A DNA stretch of 34,808 nt from Bacillota bacterium. Its GTDB lineage: Bacteria; Bacillota; Clostridia; Oscillospirales; Acutalibacteraceae. Where the stretch lies: positions 1-34,808 of the forward strand of contig JAEZFF010000011.1 of the NCBI GenBank assembly GCA_023417635.1, in the 5' to 3' direction. Below are positions 21,412 to 28,970 of this stretch, in pieces (position 1 is the stretch's first letter; each line of letters starts with the position of its first letter). The position numbers were made by a program, and so were the translations under genes. Under the pieces are notes generated by a model. That model ran no database searches and was not told where the DNA came from. It was given only the letters and a program-made list of their open reading frames with translations.

Positions 21412-23396
21412 GAAACTCAGAGATGATAGTAATGTGTGAAACGAAAAGGGAGCATATTCTTGTTTGCCTTTCGCCATCTCCATCAAATAAAAGCGTTGTC
21501 AATGTGGCAGTGAAAATGGCAAGTGCTTTCAATGCTGACCTGACGGCTTTTTACGTTGAAACGCCAGCCTATGAAAAGATGAGTGAGCAGGAACGGGTTC
21601 AGCTCGACAGCAACAGAAAGCTTGCTGAAAAAAGCGGAGCCAGTTTTTCGTCTTCTTATGGCAATGACGTAGCCATGCAGATTGCGGAGTACGCCAAGAC
21701 CTGCGGTGCAACAAAGATTGTAATCGGGCGTCCCAATTCCACACAAAAAAGGCACTTCCCAAAAAATGATATTCCACAGCGCTTAATACAGCTTGTTCCC
21801 AAACTTGAAATTTACATTATTCCCTATTATTCGCCCAGCCACTCCGAAAAGAAACGCCGCTGGAAAACTGCATTTTCACTGCACTCGGCAGTTATTACTT
21901 TGGGGCTGCTCGGTCTTGCGACTTTACTCAGTATGTTCTTAAAAAAAGCCGGTTTTACAGAAGCCAATATTATTACGGTTTATATTTTGTCTGTTCTATT
22001 TATCTCTTTTCTAACGGAAGGATATGCCTACGGAATTGTTGCTTCCGTCCTCAGTGTGCTTGCTTTTAATTTTCTCTTTACAGAACCCCGCTTCACGCTT
22101 CGCGCCTATGAAACGGGGTATCCGCTTACTTTTTTTGTCATGTTCGTTGCAGCAATTCTCACCAGTTCCTTAACCGTTCGGGCAAGAGAAGAGTCGCGGC
22201 TGAACGCACAGAAAGCGTACCGAACCCAAGTGCTTTTAACGGCAAGCCGTGACTTGCAGCATGCTGAAAACGAAGATGAAATTCTGACGGAAACAGCGGC
22301 TCAGATTATGCAGCTGATGGGCCGCCCCGTCCTGCTGTACCCGGTTTGCGAAGGAGAACTGAAAAGGCCGCTGATGCTCTACCCGCAAGGGGTTGGCACA
22401 AACGAAGCGGATTTTTCCGCCTGCAAGGCAGAAGAGCCTATCGCCGAATGGGTTTCTCAAAACAACGAGCAAGCGGGAGCGACTACAAAGAACCATCCCA
22501 ATGCGCATTTTTGGTATCTTGCAGTGCGGGGAAATAACAATGCCCATGCGGTGGCAGGCATTGCTGTAAAACATGGGGAACATATCGGTCAATTTGAAAA
22601 GGATCTCCTTCTGGCTTTGCTGGGAGAATGCGGAGTAGCAATGGAAAAGCAGCAGCTGCGCGAGAGCAAAATGGCCTTTGCAATAGAGGCACAGCGCGAG
22701 AAGACAAGGTCTAACTTCCTTCGAGCCATCTCTCATGATTTGAGGACTCCTCTGACCAGTATTTCCGGCGATGCGGAAATACTGATGGAAGGAAAAGCCC
22801 AATTAGACGATGAACAAAAGCATCAGCTGTATAACGATATTTATGAGGATTCCGTGTGGCTTATCAGCCTTGTTGAGAATCTGCTGTCCATTACCCGCAT
22901 GGACAATAAAACACTGGCGCTCAATTTAAAACCGGAACTTATTTCAGATTTGATTGATGAAGCCGTAGAGCATTCCGAGCATCATGTGCATCAGCATCAC
23001 CTGAAGGCAACGGAAAGCGATGAATTTTTGATGGTCAAAGTCGACGCCTCGCTGATTGTGCAGGTAATGGTAAACCTGATTGATAACGCGGTAAAGTATA
23101 CGCCTGAAGGCTCCACAATTACTATATCGGCAGGACAGAAGGAGCAGCAGGTTCTGGTTTCCGTTGCCGATGACGGCCCGGGTATCCCTGACAAGATAAA
23201 ACCGCAGCTGTTTCAAATGTTTTTTACGGCCGGCAGTGCAAGGTGTGACGCCCGGCGCGGGCTTGGCCTTGGCTTAGCCCTCTGCCGCATGATTGTTTCG
23301 GCACACGGAGGGAAAATCTGGCTTTCCGATAATACTCCGCATGGTTCGGTTTTTACTTTTTCGCTGCCAAAAGAGGAGGAAATTTCCGATGTCTAA
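21408..23396 (+). CDS. kdpD: KdpD-like sensor histidine kinase lacking the N-terminal KdpD domain
   Basis: These 662 residues start with a universal-stress-protein domain (about 15-145). The roughly 210-residue KdpD domain with its Walker motif, which precedes USP in classical KdpD, is missing. A DUF4118 four-helix membrane domain (about 155-255), a GAF-like region (about 280-415), HisKA with H443 in ISHDLRTPL, and HATPase (NLIDNAVKYTPEG, DDGPGIP, GLGLGLAL) follow. The USP begins SPSPSNK and later has LTAFY, spaced SxS-N20-LTAxY, close to the motif I recall for c-di-AMP binding in S. aureus KdpD. Starts at 21408 (ATGA overlap) or 21432 are both possible. It would phosphorylate the KdpE partner in response to K+, turgor or c-di-AMP. 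Confidence 0.92.
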   Translation: MRNSEMIVMCETKREHILVCLSPSPSNKSVVNVAVKMASAFNADLTAFYVETPAYEKMSEQERVQLDSNRKLAEKSGASFSSSYGNDVAMQIAEYAKTCGATKIVIGRPNSTQKRHFPKNDIPQRLIQLVPKLEIYIIPYYSPSHSEKKRRWKTAFSLHSAVITLGLLGLATLLSMFLKKAGFTEANIITVYILSVLFISFLTEGYAYGIVASVLSVLAFNFLFTEPRFTLRAYETGYPLTFFVMFVAAILTSSLTVRAREESRLNAQKAYRTQVLLTASRDLQHAENEDEILTETAAQIMQLMGRPVLLYPVCEGELKRPLMLYPQGVGTNEADFSACKAEEPIAEWVSQNNEQAGATTKNHPNAHFWYLAVRGNNNAHAVAGIAVKHGEHIGQFEKDLLLALLGECGVAMEKQQLRESKMAFAIEAQREKTRSNFLRAISHDLRTPLTSISGDAEILMEGKAQLDDEQKHQLYNDIYEDSVWLISLVENLLSITRMDNKTLALNLKPELISDLIDEAVEHSEHHVHQHHLKATESDEFLMVKVDASLIVQVMVNLIDNAVKYTPEGSTITISAGQKEQQVLVSVADDGPGIPDKIKPQLFQMFFTAGSARCDARRGLGLGLALCRMIVSAHGGKIWLSDNTPHGSVFTFSLPKEEEISDV

Positions 23397-24093
23397 ACCT
23401 TTAGTCCTTGTGGTTGAGGATGACAGGCCAGTTCGCAATCTTATTACACTTACTCTGGAAACGCAGGGCTACCGCTATAAAGCTGCGGAAACAGGCAGCG
23501 AAGCGATGATTCTTTCTCTTTCCTGCAATCCGGACTTAATGATTCTTGACCTCGGCCTGCCCGATATGGAAGGTGTGGATATTATTAAAAAGACACGCAC
23601 TTGGTCTGAAATGCCAATTATCGTTGTAAGCGCAAGAAGCGAAGATTCCGATAAAATAGCGGCACTCGACGACGGCGCGGACGATTACCTGACAAAGCCT
23701 TTTAGTATTGATGAGTTACTTGCACGCCTGCGTGTGGCGCTCCGGAGGCTCCAATTCATGAAAAATCCGGGCGAAGACAGCACCGTGTTCCAGAATGGAG
23801 GACTTCGGATTGATTATGCTGCCGGCTGTGCGTATGTGAATGGGCAGGAAATCCATCTTTCCCCAATCGAGTACAAACTTTTATGCCTCATGTCACGCAA
23901 TGTCGGCAAGGTTCTCACCCACAACTACTTTCTGAAGCAAGTCTGGCAGGATGCTCTGCCGGATGATACACCGTCGCTTCGAGTCTATATTGCGATGCTC
24001 CGGAAAAAGATCGAAACGCCGCTGGGACAAAAGTTAATCCAAACACACACTGGAATTGGCTACCGGATGCTTAGAATTTCGGAAGAAAAATAG
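23389..24093 (+). CDS. kdpE: KdpE-type OmpR-family response regulator
   Basis: The ATG at 23389 has AGAGGAGGA 8 nt upstream and gives 234 residues. The frame is open further upstream, but this start matches the family N-terminus MSKPLVLVVEDD. The receiver domain has acidic D11/D12, phospho-acceptor D54 in LMILDLGLPD and DDYLTKPF with the conserved Lys. The C-terminal winged helix begins near GGLRIDYAAG and includes LSPIEYKLLCLM and LRVYIAMLRKKIE. It overlaps the kinase gene by 8 bp. KdpE normally activates kdpABC; here the most plausible target is this Trk operon, whose promoter has 11-bp-spaced repeats. Confidence 0.94.
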   Translation: MSKPLVLVVEDDRPVRNLITLTLETQGYRYKAAETGSEAMILSLSCNPDLMILDLGLPDMEGVDIIKKTRTWSEMPIIVVSARSEDSDKIAALDDGADDYLTKPFSIDELLARLRVALRRLQFMKNPGEDSTVFQNGGLRIDYAAGCAYVNGQEIHLSPIEYKLLCLMSRNVGKVLTHNYFLKQVWQDALPDDTPSLRVYIAMLRKKIETPLGQKLIQTHTGIGYRMLRISEEK

Positions 24094-24106
24094 AAAAACA
24101 AGTATT

Positions 24107-24148
24107 TTCTTGCTGCACATTCATACTTTGAAGTGCAGCAAGAATTTT
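24107..24148 (+). terminator. Terminator of the K+ uptake operon
   Basis: A 12-bp perfect stem (TTCTTGCTGCAC with GTGCAGCAAGAA) and TTTT follow the kdpE stop by 13 nt. The loop can extend through TTCA/TGAA. Confidence 0.9.
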
Positions 24149-24194
24149 AAAACCACCTTTTCTTCCCGACGCCAAACCCTTTTTCAGCGGATTT

Positions 24195-24209
24195 GCGACA
24201 AGTTGTCGC
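24195..24209. repeat. 15-bp perfect palindrome upstream of the PPOX gene
   Basis: GCGACAA, one base, TTGTCGC. It lies about 47 bp upstream of the -35 of the next gene and could be an operator. Confidence 0.4.
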
Positions 24210-24255
24210 CCTATGGGCAAAAGATGAACAGAATCCAGGGAAAGTAAGATAATGT

Positions 24256-24284
24256 TTGAATCTGGTATTTCTTTGCCGTATAAT
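24256..24284 (+). promoter_or_regulatory. Sigma-A promoter of the PPOX-fold protein gene
   Basis: TTGAAT (24256-24261), a 17-bp spacer and perfect TATAAT (24279-24284) precede a leader of about 120 nt before the ATG at 24410. Confidence 0.75.
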
Positions 24285-24409
24285 AGATGAAATAGAAAGG
24301 TTTGAACTGGATTTACTTTGTCAATGGTGTTTCAAAGTACCCCAGCGGTTTTATGTTTTATAAAGAAGGCAAAAATTCATCATAAATAAATTTTTTGGAG
24401 GTAACTGTC

Positions 24410-24802
24410 ATGAAGGAAACCTATGAGTTTTTAAAGAAGTGCGGTACTTACTATCTTGCAACCATGGATGGGGACCAGCCAAGGGTACGCCCTTTCGGCA
24501 CAATCAATCTTTTTGAGGGAAAGCTCTATATTCAAACCGGCAAAAAGAAATCTGTATCAAAGCAGATGCACAGGAACCCCAAAGTTGAAATCTGTGCATG
24601 CGCAGGTGGGAAATGGGTTCGCGTCTCCGCAACTGTGGTAGAGGACCCTCGCATTGAAGCTCAGAAAAGTATGCTGGACGCATATCCGTCACTTCAGGAA
24701 ATGTACAAAGCAGGAGACGGCAATACAGAAGTCTTTTATTTAAAAGACGCTGTTTCAACCATTTCATCTTTCACAGAAAAGCCAATCATTGAAAAATTTT
24801 AA
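24410..24802 (+). CDS. Pyridoxamine 5'-phosphate oxidase-fold (PPOX) flavoprotein
   Basis: From the ATG at 24410, with GGAGG 8 nt upstream, this is 130 residues. It has the split-barrel FMN-binding pattern: YYLATMDGDQPRVRPFG (14-30), GKLYIQTGKKKSVSKQM and NPKVEICACAGGKWVRVSATVVED. Clostridial members of this small family are uncharacterised flavin or heme-utilisation-like reductases; none of the pyridoxal-specific residues can be claimed. It is monocistronic, between its own promoter and terminator. Confidence 0.87.
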   Translation: MKETYEFLKKCGTYYLATMDGDQPRVRPFGTINLFEGKLYIQTGKKKSVSKQMHRNPKVEICACAGGKWVRVSATVVEDPRIEAQKSMLDAYPSLQEMYKAGDGNTEVFYLKDAVSTISSFTEKPIIEKF

Positions 24803-24864
24803 CAGGCATTAATGAAGCGGCCTGCTAAAAAGGGGGAAGCCTTAGCTTTAGCGAGGCATTATGA

Positions 24865-24900
24865 CGAGGGGGGATAGTCACTATAATTCCCCCTCGCTTT
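24865..24900 (+). terminator. Terminator of the PPOX gene
   Basis: A stem CGAGGGGG-ATAGT with ACTAT-CCCCCTCG (about 24865-24896), with small internal asymmetry, is followed by CTTTCGTTT. Confidence 0.75.
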
Positions 24901-25049
24901 CGTTTGCATAGGTTTTGATTTCGACCAGCGCGCATATTGCGCCTAAAAATTTGCTGAAGCAAAAGGAACTGCAGGTACCCCGTCTGTACAAAAGTGCAAC
25001 TGCCATGAATGCTTTATTTATTGATTGGTACGGAGGCATTATAATCAGG

Positions 25050-27215
25050 ATGAAACCAACAATTCGACACAGGCTCCCAATTTTAATCGGAATAACTGTT
25101 ATAGTATTTTTTATTTCTTTCTTGTGCTTAAGCAACAATATTTACATTGTCTATCAATACCTTTTTTTGATTCCTATGATACTCGCCTGCTTTTGGTACA
25201 AGAAAAAGGGTATCCTGTACTCTGCTCTGGTTTCGGCTGCTCACATCTTTATGTATTCGTCCTTTACAGCGCAGAACCTTGCAGAAGAATTTGCAAAACT
25301 CGCGGCTTTTATTGGGTTTTCAATTTTTATAGAAAGTCTTGTGGAACAGCTGGAACAAAAAAGTACCGACATCTACAAACTGAACGTTCAGCTGCAGCAC
25401 TTCCTTAATATGATGAAAAAATCCGAGGAACTTAGCAACATGGGGTCGTGCCGAATTGACTTAAACTCAAAGAAAGTCATTTGGTCAGATAATTTATACA
25501 AAGTTTTTGGGATTGACCCCAAACAGTGCGAGCCTTCTATCGAAAGCAGAATAAAAATTACATATTCGGACGATGTAGATCTGGTAAGGACAACAATTAA
25601 CGGCATCCTGTTTAACCAGCAGGACGCTGAAATTGAAAGCCGTATCGTCTGGCCTGATGGGTCTGTGCGCTGGCTTCACTCTATCGGCTATACCGGGTAC
25701 GATACAAGTGGAAAGCCTGAAGTCCAGATTTGTTCCTTCCTGGACATTACCGAGCAAAAAAACATGGAGCAAGAGCTGTATAAGGAAAAGGAAAGATTTA
25801 AAATAACTCTTTCTTCCATTGGTGACGGCGTGATTTCCACAGATATTGACGGCAAAGTGACTCTTCTGAACGAACAGGCCGAACGATTAACCGGGTGGGA
25901 ACACCAGGATGCCGTAGGCAGACCATTTGAGGAAGTCTTCCATATTATCAATGAGGGAACCCGCAAAGAATGCGACTCACCAATCACAAGAGTGATACAA
26001 AGCGGGATTATTATTGGGCTTGCAAATCATACGGTGCTGATTTCGAAATATGGCACGGAATATGCAATCGCCGACAGTGCAGCGCCAATTAAAAATGCTG
26101 CTGGGCAAATTTCGGGGGTTGTAATTGTATTTCGGAATGTGACAGAAGAAAAAAAGCGGCAAAACCAGATTCAGTACATCAGTTACCATGATGTGCTGAC
26201 CGGCATCTATAACCGCCGGTACTTCGACGAACAGCTCAAAACCCTGGATACTCCAGAAAATCTTCCGCTCTCCATCATTATGGGGGATTTAAATGGTTTA
26301 AAGGTGACAAACGATGCTTTTGGGCATTCACAGGGAGACCGGTTGCTCAAAAAAGCTGCGGAATCCATGCTGGAAGCCTGCCGCGCAAGCGACATTGTTG
26401 CACGGTGGGGCGGCGACGAATTTGTCATTATTCTACCGAAAGCCAGCAGCCAAGACGCAAGAAAAGTAATTGAACGGATTAAAAAAATTGAAGCCAACAT
26501 GAAGGTTGGGCTGATGAATGTTTCCGTTTCCCTGGGATATGGCGTCAAGGTAACGGAAGACGAAAATATTGCAACAGCCTGCAAAAACGCAGAAGACCAT
26601 ATGTATGAGGCAAAAGTATCTGAAAGCGAAAACACACGCGGAAAAATTATTGATGCAGCAATTTCGGCTTTAGATAAAATTGACCCAACTGCAGAAAGCC
26701 ATCATAAGGGTGTCGCAAAGCTGGCGCAGCAAATTGGAGAAGCCATGCAGCTTCCCCAAGAAGAACTTGTAGAATTAAAAAGGATTGGCGAACTGCATGA
26801 TATCGGGAAAATAGCAATTCATCCATCGATTCTTTTAAAGCCGGGGCCTTTAACAAAGATTGAGAAGGATGAAATGCAGAGGCACCCTGACATTGGGTAC
26901 AAGATATTAAAATCATCGAAAGAAACTGCTTCCATTGCGGAGTTCATCCTTTATCACCATGAAAGGTACGATGGGAATGGTTACCCTTCCGGCTTAAAAG
27001 GAGAGGAAATTCCCCTTCTTTCCAGAATCATTATGGTTGCAGATGCTTTTGATGCAATGATAAGCGACAGAAGCTTCCGCAAAGCCATGAGCAGGAAAGA
27101 TGCAATAGCTGAGCTTGTCGCAAACAAGGGGACACAGTTTGACCCCAATATTGTGGATACAACTGTTAAAATGCTTAAAAATACAGCGAAAAGCCTGCCT
27201 AAAGGGCCATGCTGA
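25050..27215 (+). CDS. Membrane PAS-PAS-GGDEF-HD-GYP cyclic-di-GMP signalling protein
   Basis: From the ATG at 25050, with GGAGG 13 nt upstream, this is 721 residues; the frame is open earlier but residues before MKPTIRHRLP do not look like family sequence. Four hydrophobic segments (10-30, 35-50, 55-72, 82-97) are followed by PAS domains at about 125-238 and 245-368, GGDEF at about 375-530 and HD-GYP at about 545-715. The synthase site is intact (GGDEF 454-458), as is the product-inhibition RxxD (445-448). The phosphodiesterase signatures HD (583-584), HH (636-637) and GYP (644-646) are also intact. It could both make and degrade cyclic di-GMP, switched by PAS input. The ligand is unknown. 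Confidence 0.93.
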   Translation: MKPTIRHRLPILIGITVIVFFISFLCLSNNIYIVYQYLFLIPMILACFWYKKKGILYSALVSAAHIFMYSSFTAQNLAEEFAKLAAFIGFSIFIESLVEQLEQKSTDIYKLNVQLQHFLNMMKKSEELSNMGSCRIDLNSKKVIWSDNLYKVFGIDPKQCEPSIESRIKITYSDDVDLVRTTINGILFNQQDAEIESRIVWPDGSVRWLHSIGYTGYDTSGKPEVQICSFLDITEQKNMEQELYKEKERFKITLSSIGDGVISTDIDGKVTLLNEQAERLTGWEHQDAVGRPFEEVFHIINEGTRKECDSPITRVIQSGIIIGLANHTVLISKYGTEYAIADSAAPIKNAAGQISGVVIVFRNVTEEKKRQNQIQYISYHDVLTGIYNRRYFDEQLKTLDTPENLPLSIIMGDLNGLKVTNDAFGHSQGDRLLKKAAESMLEACRASDIVARWGGDEFVIILPKASSQDARKVIERIKKIEANMKVGLMNVSVSLGYGVKVTEDENIATACKNAEDHMYEAKVSESENTRGKIIDAAISALDKIDPTAESHHKGVAKLAQQIGEAMQLPQEELVELKRIGELHDIGKIAIHPSILLKPGPLTKIEKDEMQRHPDIGYKILKSSKETASIAEFILYHHERYDGNGYPSGLKGEEIPLLSRIIMVADAFDAMISDRSFRKAMSRKDAIAELVANKGTQFDPNIVDTTVKMLKNTAKSLPKGPC

Positions 27216-27271
27216 AATTCTGAGCGCACCTTGTTCTGCGCATTCATTTGATTGATGAAAGAAGATATTTT

Positions 27272-27868
27272 ATGAGTATAGCAGCAATTGAAAGCAGAAG
27301 GAGTATTCGGAAGTATAAAGATGACCCCGTACCGGCAGAAGTGATAAACCAGGTAATACAGGCTGGGATTTTAGCTCCTTCGGGGAAAAATAAGCAGCCA
27401 TGGAAGTTTATCGTTGTTTGCGGTAAGGAAAAAGAAAGTATGCTGAAAGCATTTCAGGATGGAATCGACAGGGAAAAAAGCGGTCACGCATTGCTGCCTG
27501 GAAGCAAAGACGGGCTTGCAGATGCACAAAACACATTAAATATTATGAAGCAGGCTCCTGCTGCAATTATGGTTTTAAATACAGAATCCGGCTGCTCATT
27601 TCATGATGTTCACAATGAAGATAAAGTAACAGAAATTGTTGATATACAGTCTATCGGTGCAGCCATCGAAAATATGCTTCTGGCTGCGCAGAATTTGGGG
27701 CTTGGCACACTTTGGGTTGCAAATATCTTTTTTGCATATCCAGAGCTATGCAAATGGCTGCGTACAGACAAACAGTTAGTCGCTGCGATTGCGATTGGCT
27801 ATCCAAATGAAAAGCCGGCAAGCCGCCCAAGGAAAAAGCTGCAGGACGTTGTGGAATATAGATTATAA
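27272..27868 (+). CDS. Nitroreductase-family FMN oxidoreductase
   Basis: From the ATG at 27272 this is 198 residues starting MSIAAIESRRSIRKYKDDPV, the classic N-terminal FMN-binding RRSxRxY motif. Further blocks are ILAPSGKNKQPWKFIVV, IGAAIENMLLAAQNLGLGTLWVANIFF and AIGYPNEKPASRPRK. Such dimeric flavoproteins reduce nitro-aromatics or quinones with NAD(P)H; the physiological substrate cannot be assigned. A weak AAGAAG lies upstream, and a TTG at 27248 would only add eight atypical residues. It follows the GGDEF gene by 56 nt with no clear terminator, so co-transcription is possible. Confidence 0.9.
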   Translation: MSIAAIESRRSIRKYKDDPVPAEVINQVIQAGILAPSGKNKQPWKFIVVCGKEKESMLKAFQDGIDREKSGHALLPGSKDGLADAQNTLNIMKQAPAAIMVLNTESGCSFHDVHNEDKVTEIVDIQSIGAAIENMLLAAQNLGLGTLWVANIFFAYPELCKWLRTDKQLVAAIAIGYPNEKPASRPRKKLQDVVEYRL

Positions 27869-27915
27869 GCATACATATTTTCTAATCTGCACCCCGGCTT
27901 GGCGAAGACCCTGAC

Positions 27916-27944
27916 TTAACAAGCTGATACTTCCATGATATAAT
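27916..27944 (+). promoter_or_regulatory. Sigma-A promoter of the araC-type gene
   Basis: TTAACA (27916-27921), exactly 17 bp, then TATAAT (27939-27944). Transcription would start about 39 nt before the ATG at 27990. Confidence 0.8.
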
Positions 27945-27989
27945 GAAGGAATAAAAAAGCACGGCAGAAAGTCAAGGGAGGCGGGCTTT

Positions 27990-28844
27990 ATGAAGATTGA
28001 AGGCCTTCATGAAAAAGAGATTTTCGACAAGAAGTTTCCGTTTCGGCTGATTATCAATCAGAACCTTAATTTCAACTATCCGCCGCACTGGCACAACGCC
28101 ATTGAACTGATTTATGTTTTAAAAAACGCATTTGTCGTGATGGTCAATTCAAAAAGATACGAGCTCAAGGAAAAAGATATTTTGTATATTCCAGGCGGAA
28201 ATATTCATGAGTTCTGCAGTGAAACACCCACAGGCATGCGTGTCTTTCTCAATTTTGAGCTGTCGAGTTTAAATTCCTATGCTGATATGGACCGTATTTA
28301 TACACAGCTCCGTGACATAAGGCTAATTACGGAAGAGGATCAAGACCTCCATCCGCATATTGAAACGCAACTGCAGAAAATACTGGAGGAATCGAAAACC
28401 GGCGGCTTTGCCGATGAATTGTACTACACAGCGCGTATGATTGACATCCTGGTGCTGCTCTGCCGCAGTACCCCATCCCAGATTAACATTGACAATTCAA
28501 AAGCCAGGAACGGCAGCAGCATGGGGCTTGAAAAGATCAGCAAGTCGCTTGAATTCATTGAAAAGAATTATATGGAAGATATTCATTTGAAAGATATTTC
28601 GCGTGCTGCAGGATTCAGTGAGTATTATTTCTCCCGGCTGTTCAAAGAAATCACGGAAAAGAACTTTCATCAGTATTTAAACGAATTCCGCATCAAGAAA
28701 GCCGAAGTGCTGCTCACCGATTCCAATAACACGGTTTCCGAAGCGGCTTATGCTGTCGGTTTCAGCAGCATTGCAACGTTTGAGCGTCTTTTTCATCAGG
28801 CAAAGGGATGCTCCCCACAGAAATTCCGTAAGCTTCGGGTTTAG
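27990..28844 (+). CDS. AraC-family regulator with N-terminal cupin domain
   Basis: This 284-residue protein has a cupin sugar-sensing domain (about 15-150, with HWHNAIELIYVL and LYIPGGNIHEF) and two C-terminal helix-turn-helix motifs (about 185-284, IHLKDISRAAGFSEYYFSRL and VSEAAYAVGFSSIATFERLF). The GGGAGG ribosome site is strong. It is encoded next to, and convergent with, the GH3 glycosidase and near the divergent ABC importer, so those are the probable targets, with an oligosaccharide or its sugar as effector. No experimentally known operator sequence is available to confirm this. Confidence 0.92.
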   Translation: MKIEGLHEKEIFDKKFPFRLIINQNLNFNYPPHWHNAIELIYVLKNAFVVMVNSKRYELKEKDILYIPGGNIHEFCSETPTGMRVFLNFELSSLNSYADMDRIYTQLRDIRLITEEDQDLHPHIETQLQKILEESKTGGFADELYYTARMIDILVLLCRSTPSQINIDNSKARNGSSMGLEKISKSLEFIEKNYMEDIHLKDISRAAGFSEYYFSRLFKEITEKNFHQYLNEFRIKKAEVLLTDSNNTVSEAAYAVGFSSIATFERLFHQAKGCSPQKFRKLRV

Positions 28845-28866
28845 GTTTTTTGTTTTTTCATGGCAT

Positions 28867-28913
28867 GAAAAAGGAAGCACCGCATGGGAGAAACATGCAG
28901 TGCTTCCTTTTTT
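28867..28913. terminator. Bidirectional terminator between araC-type and GH3 genes
   Basis: A stem of about 14 bp, AAAAAGGAAGCAC with GTGCTTCCTTTTT, carries an inner CATG/CATG pair in its 19-nt loop. T-runs on both strands serve the convergent genes. Confidence 0.9.
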
Positions 28914-28970
28914 GCAATTAAAGAACTCAAGACAGAGTAAAAACTGAACAATGCATTGGAAGTTATCGGA

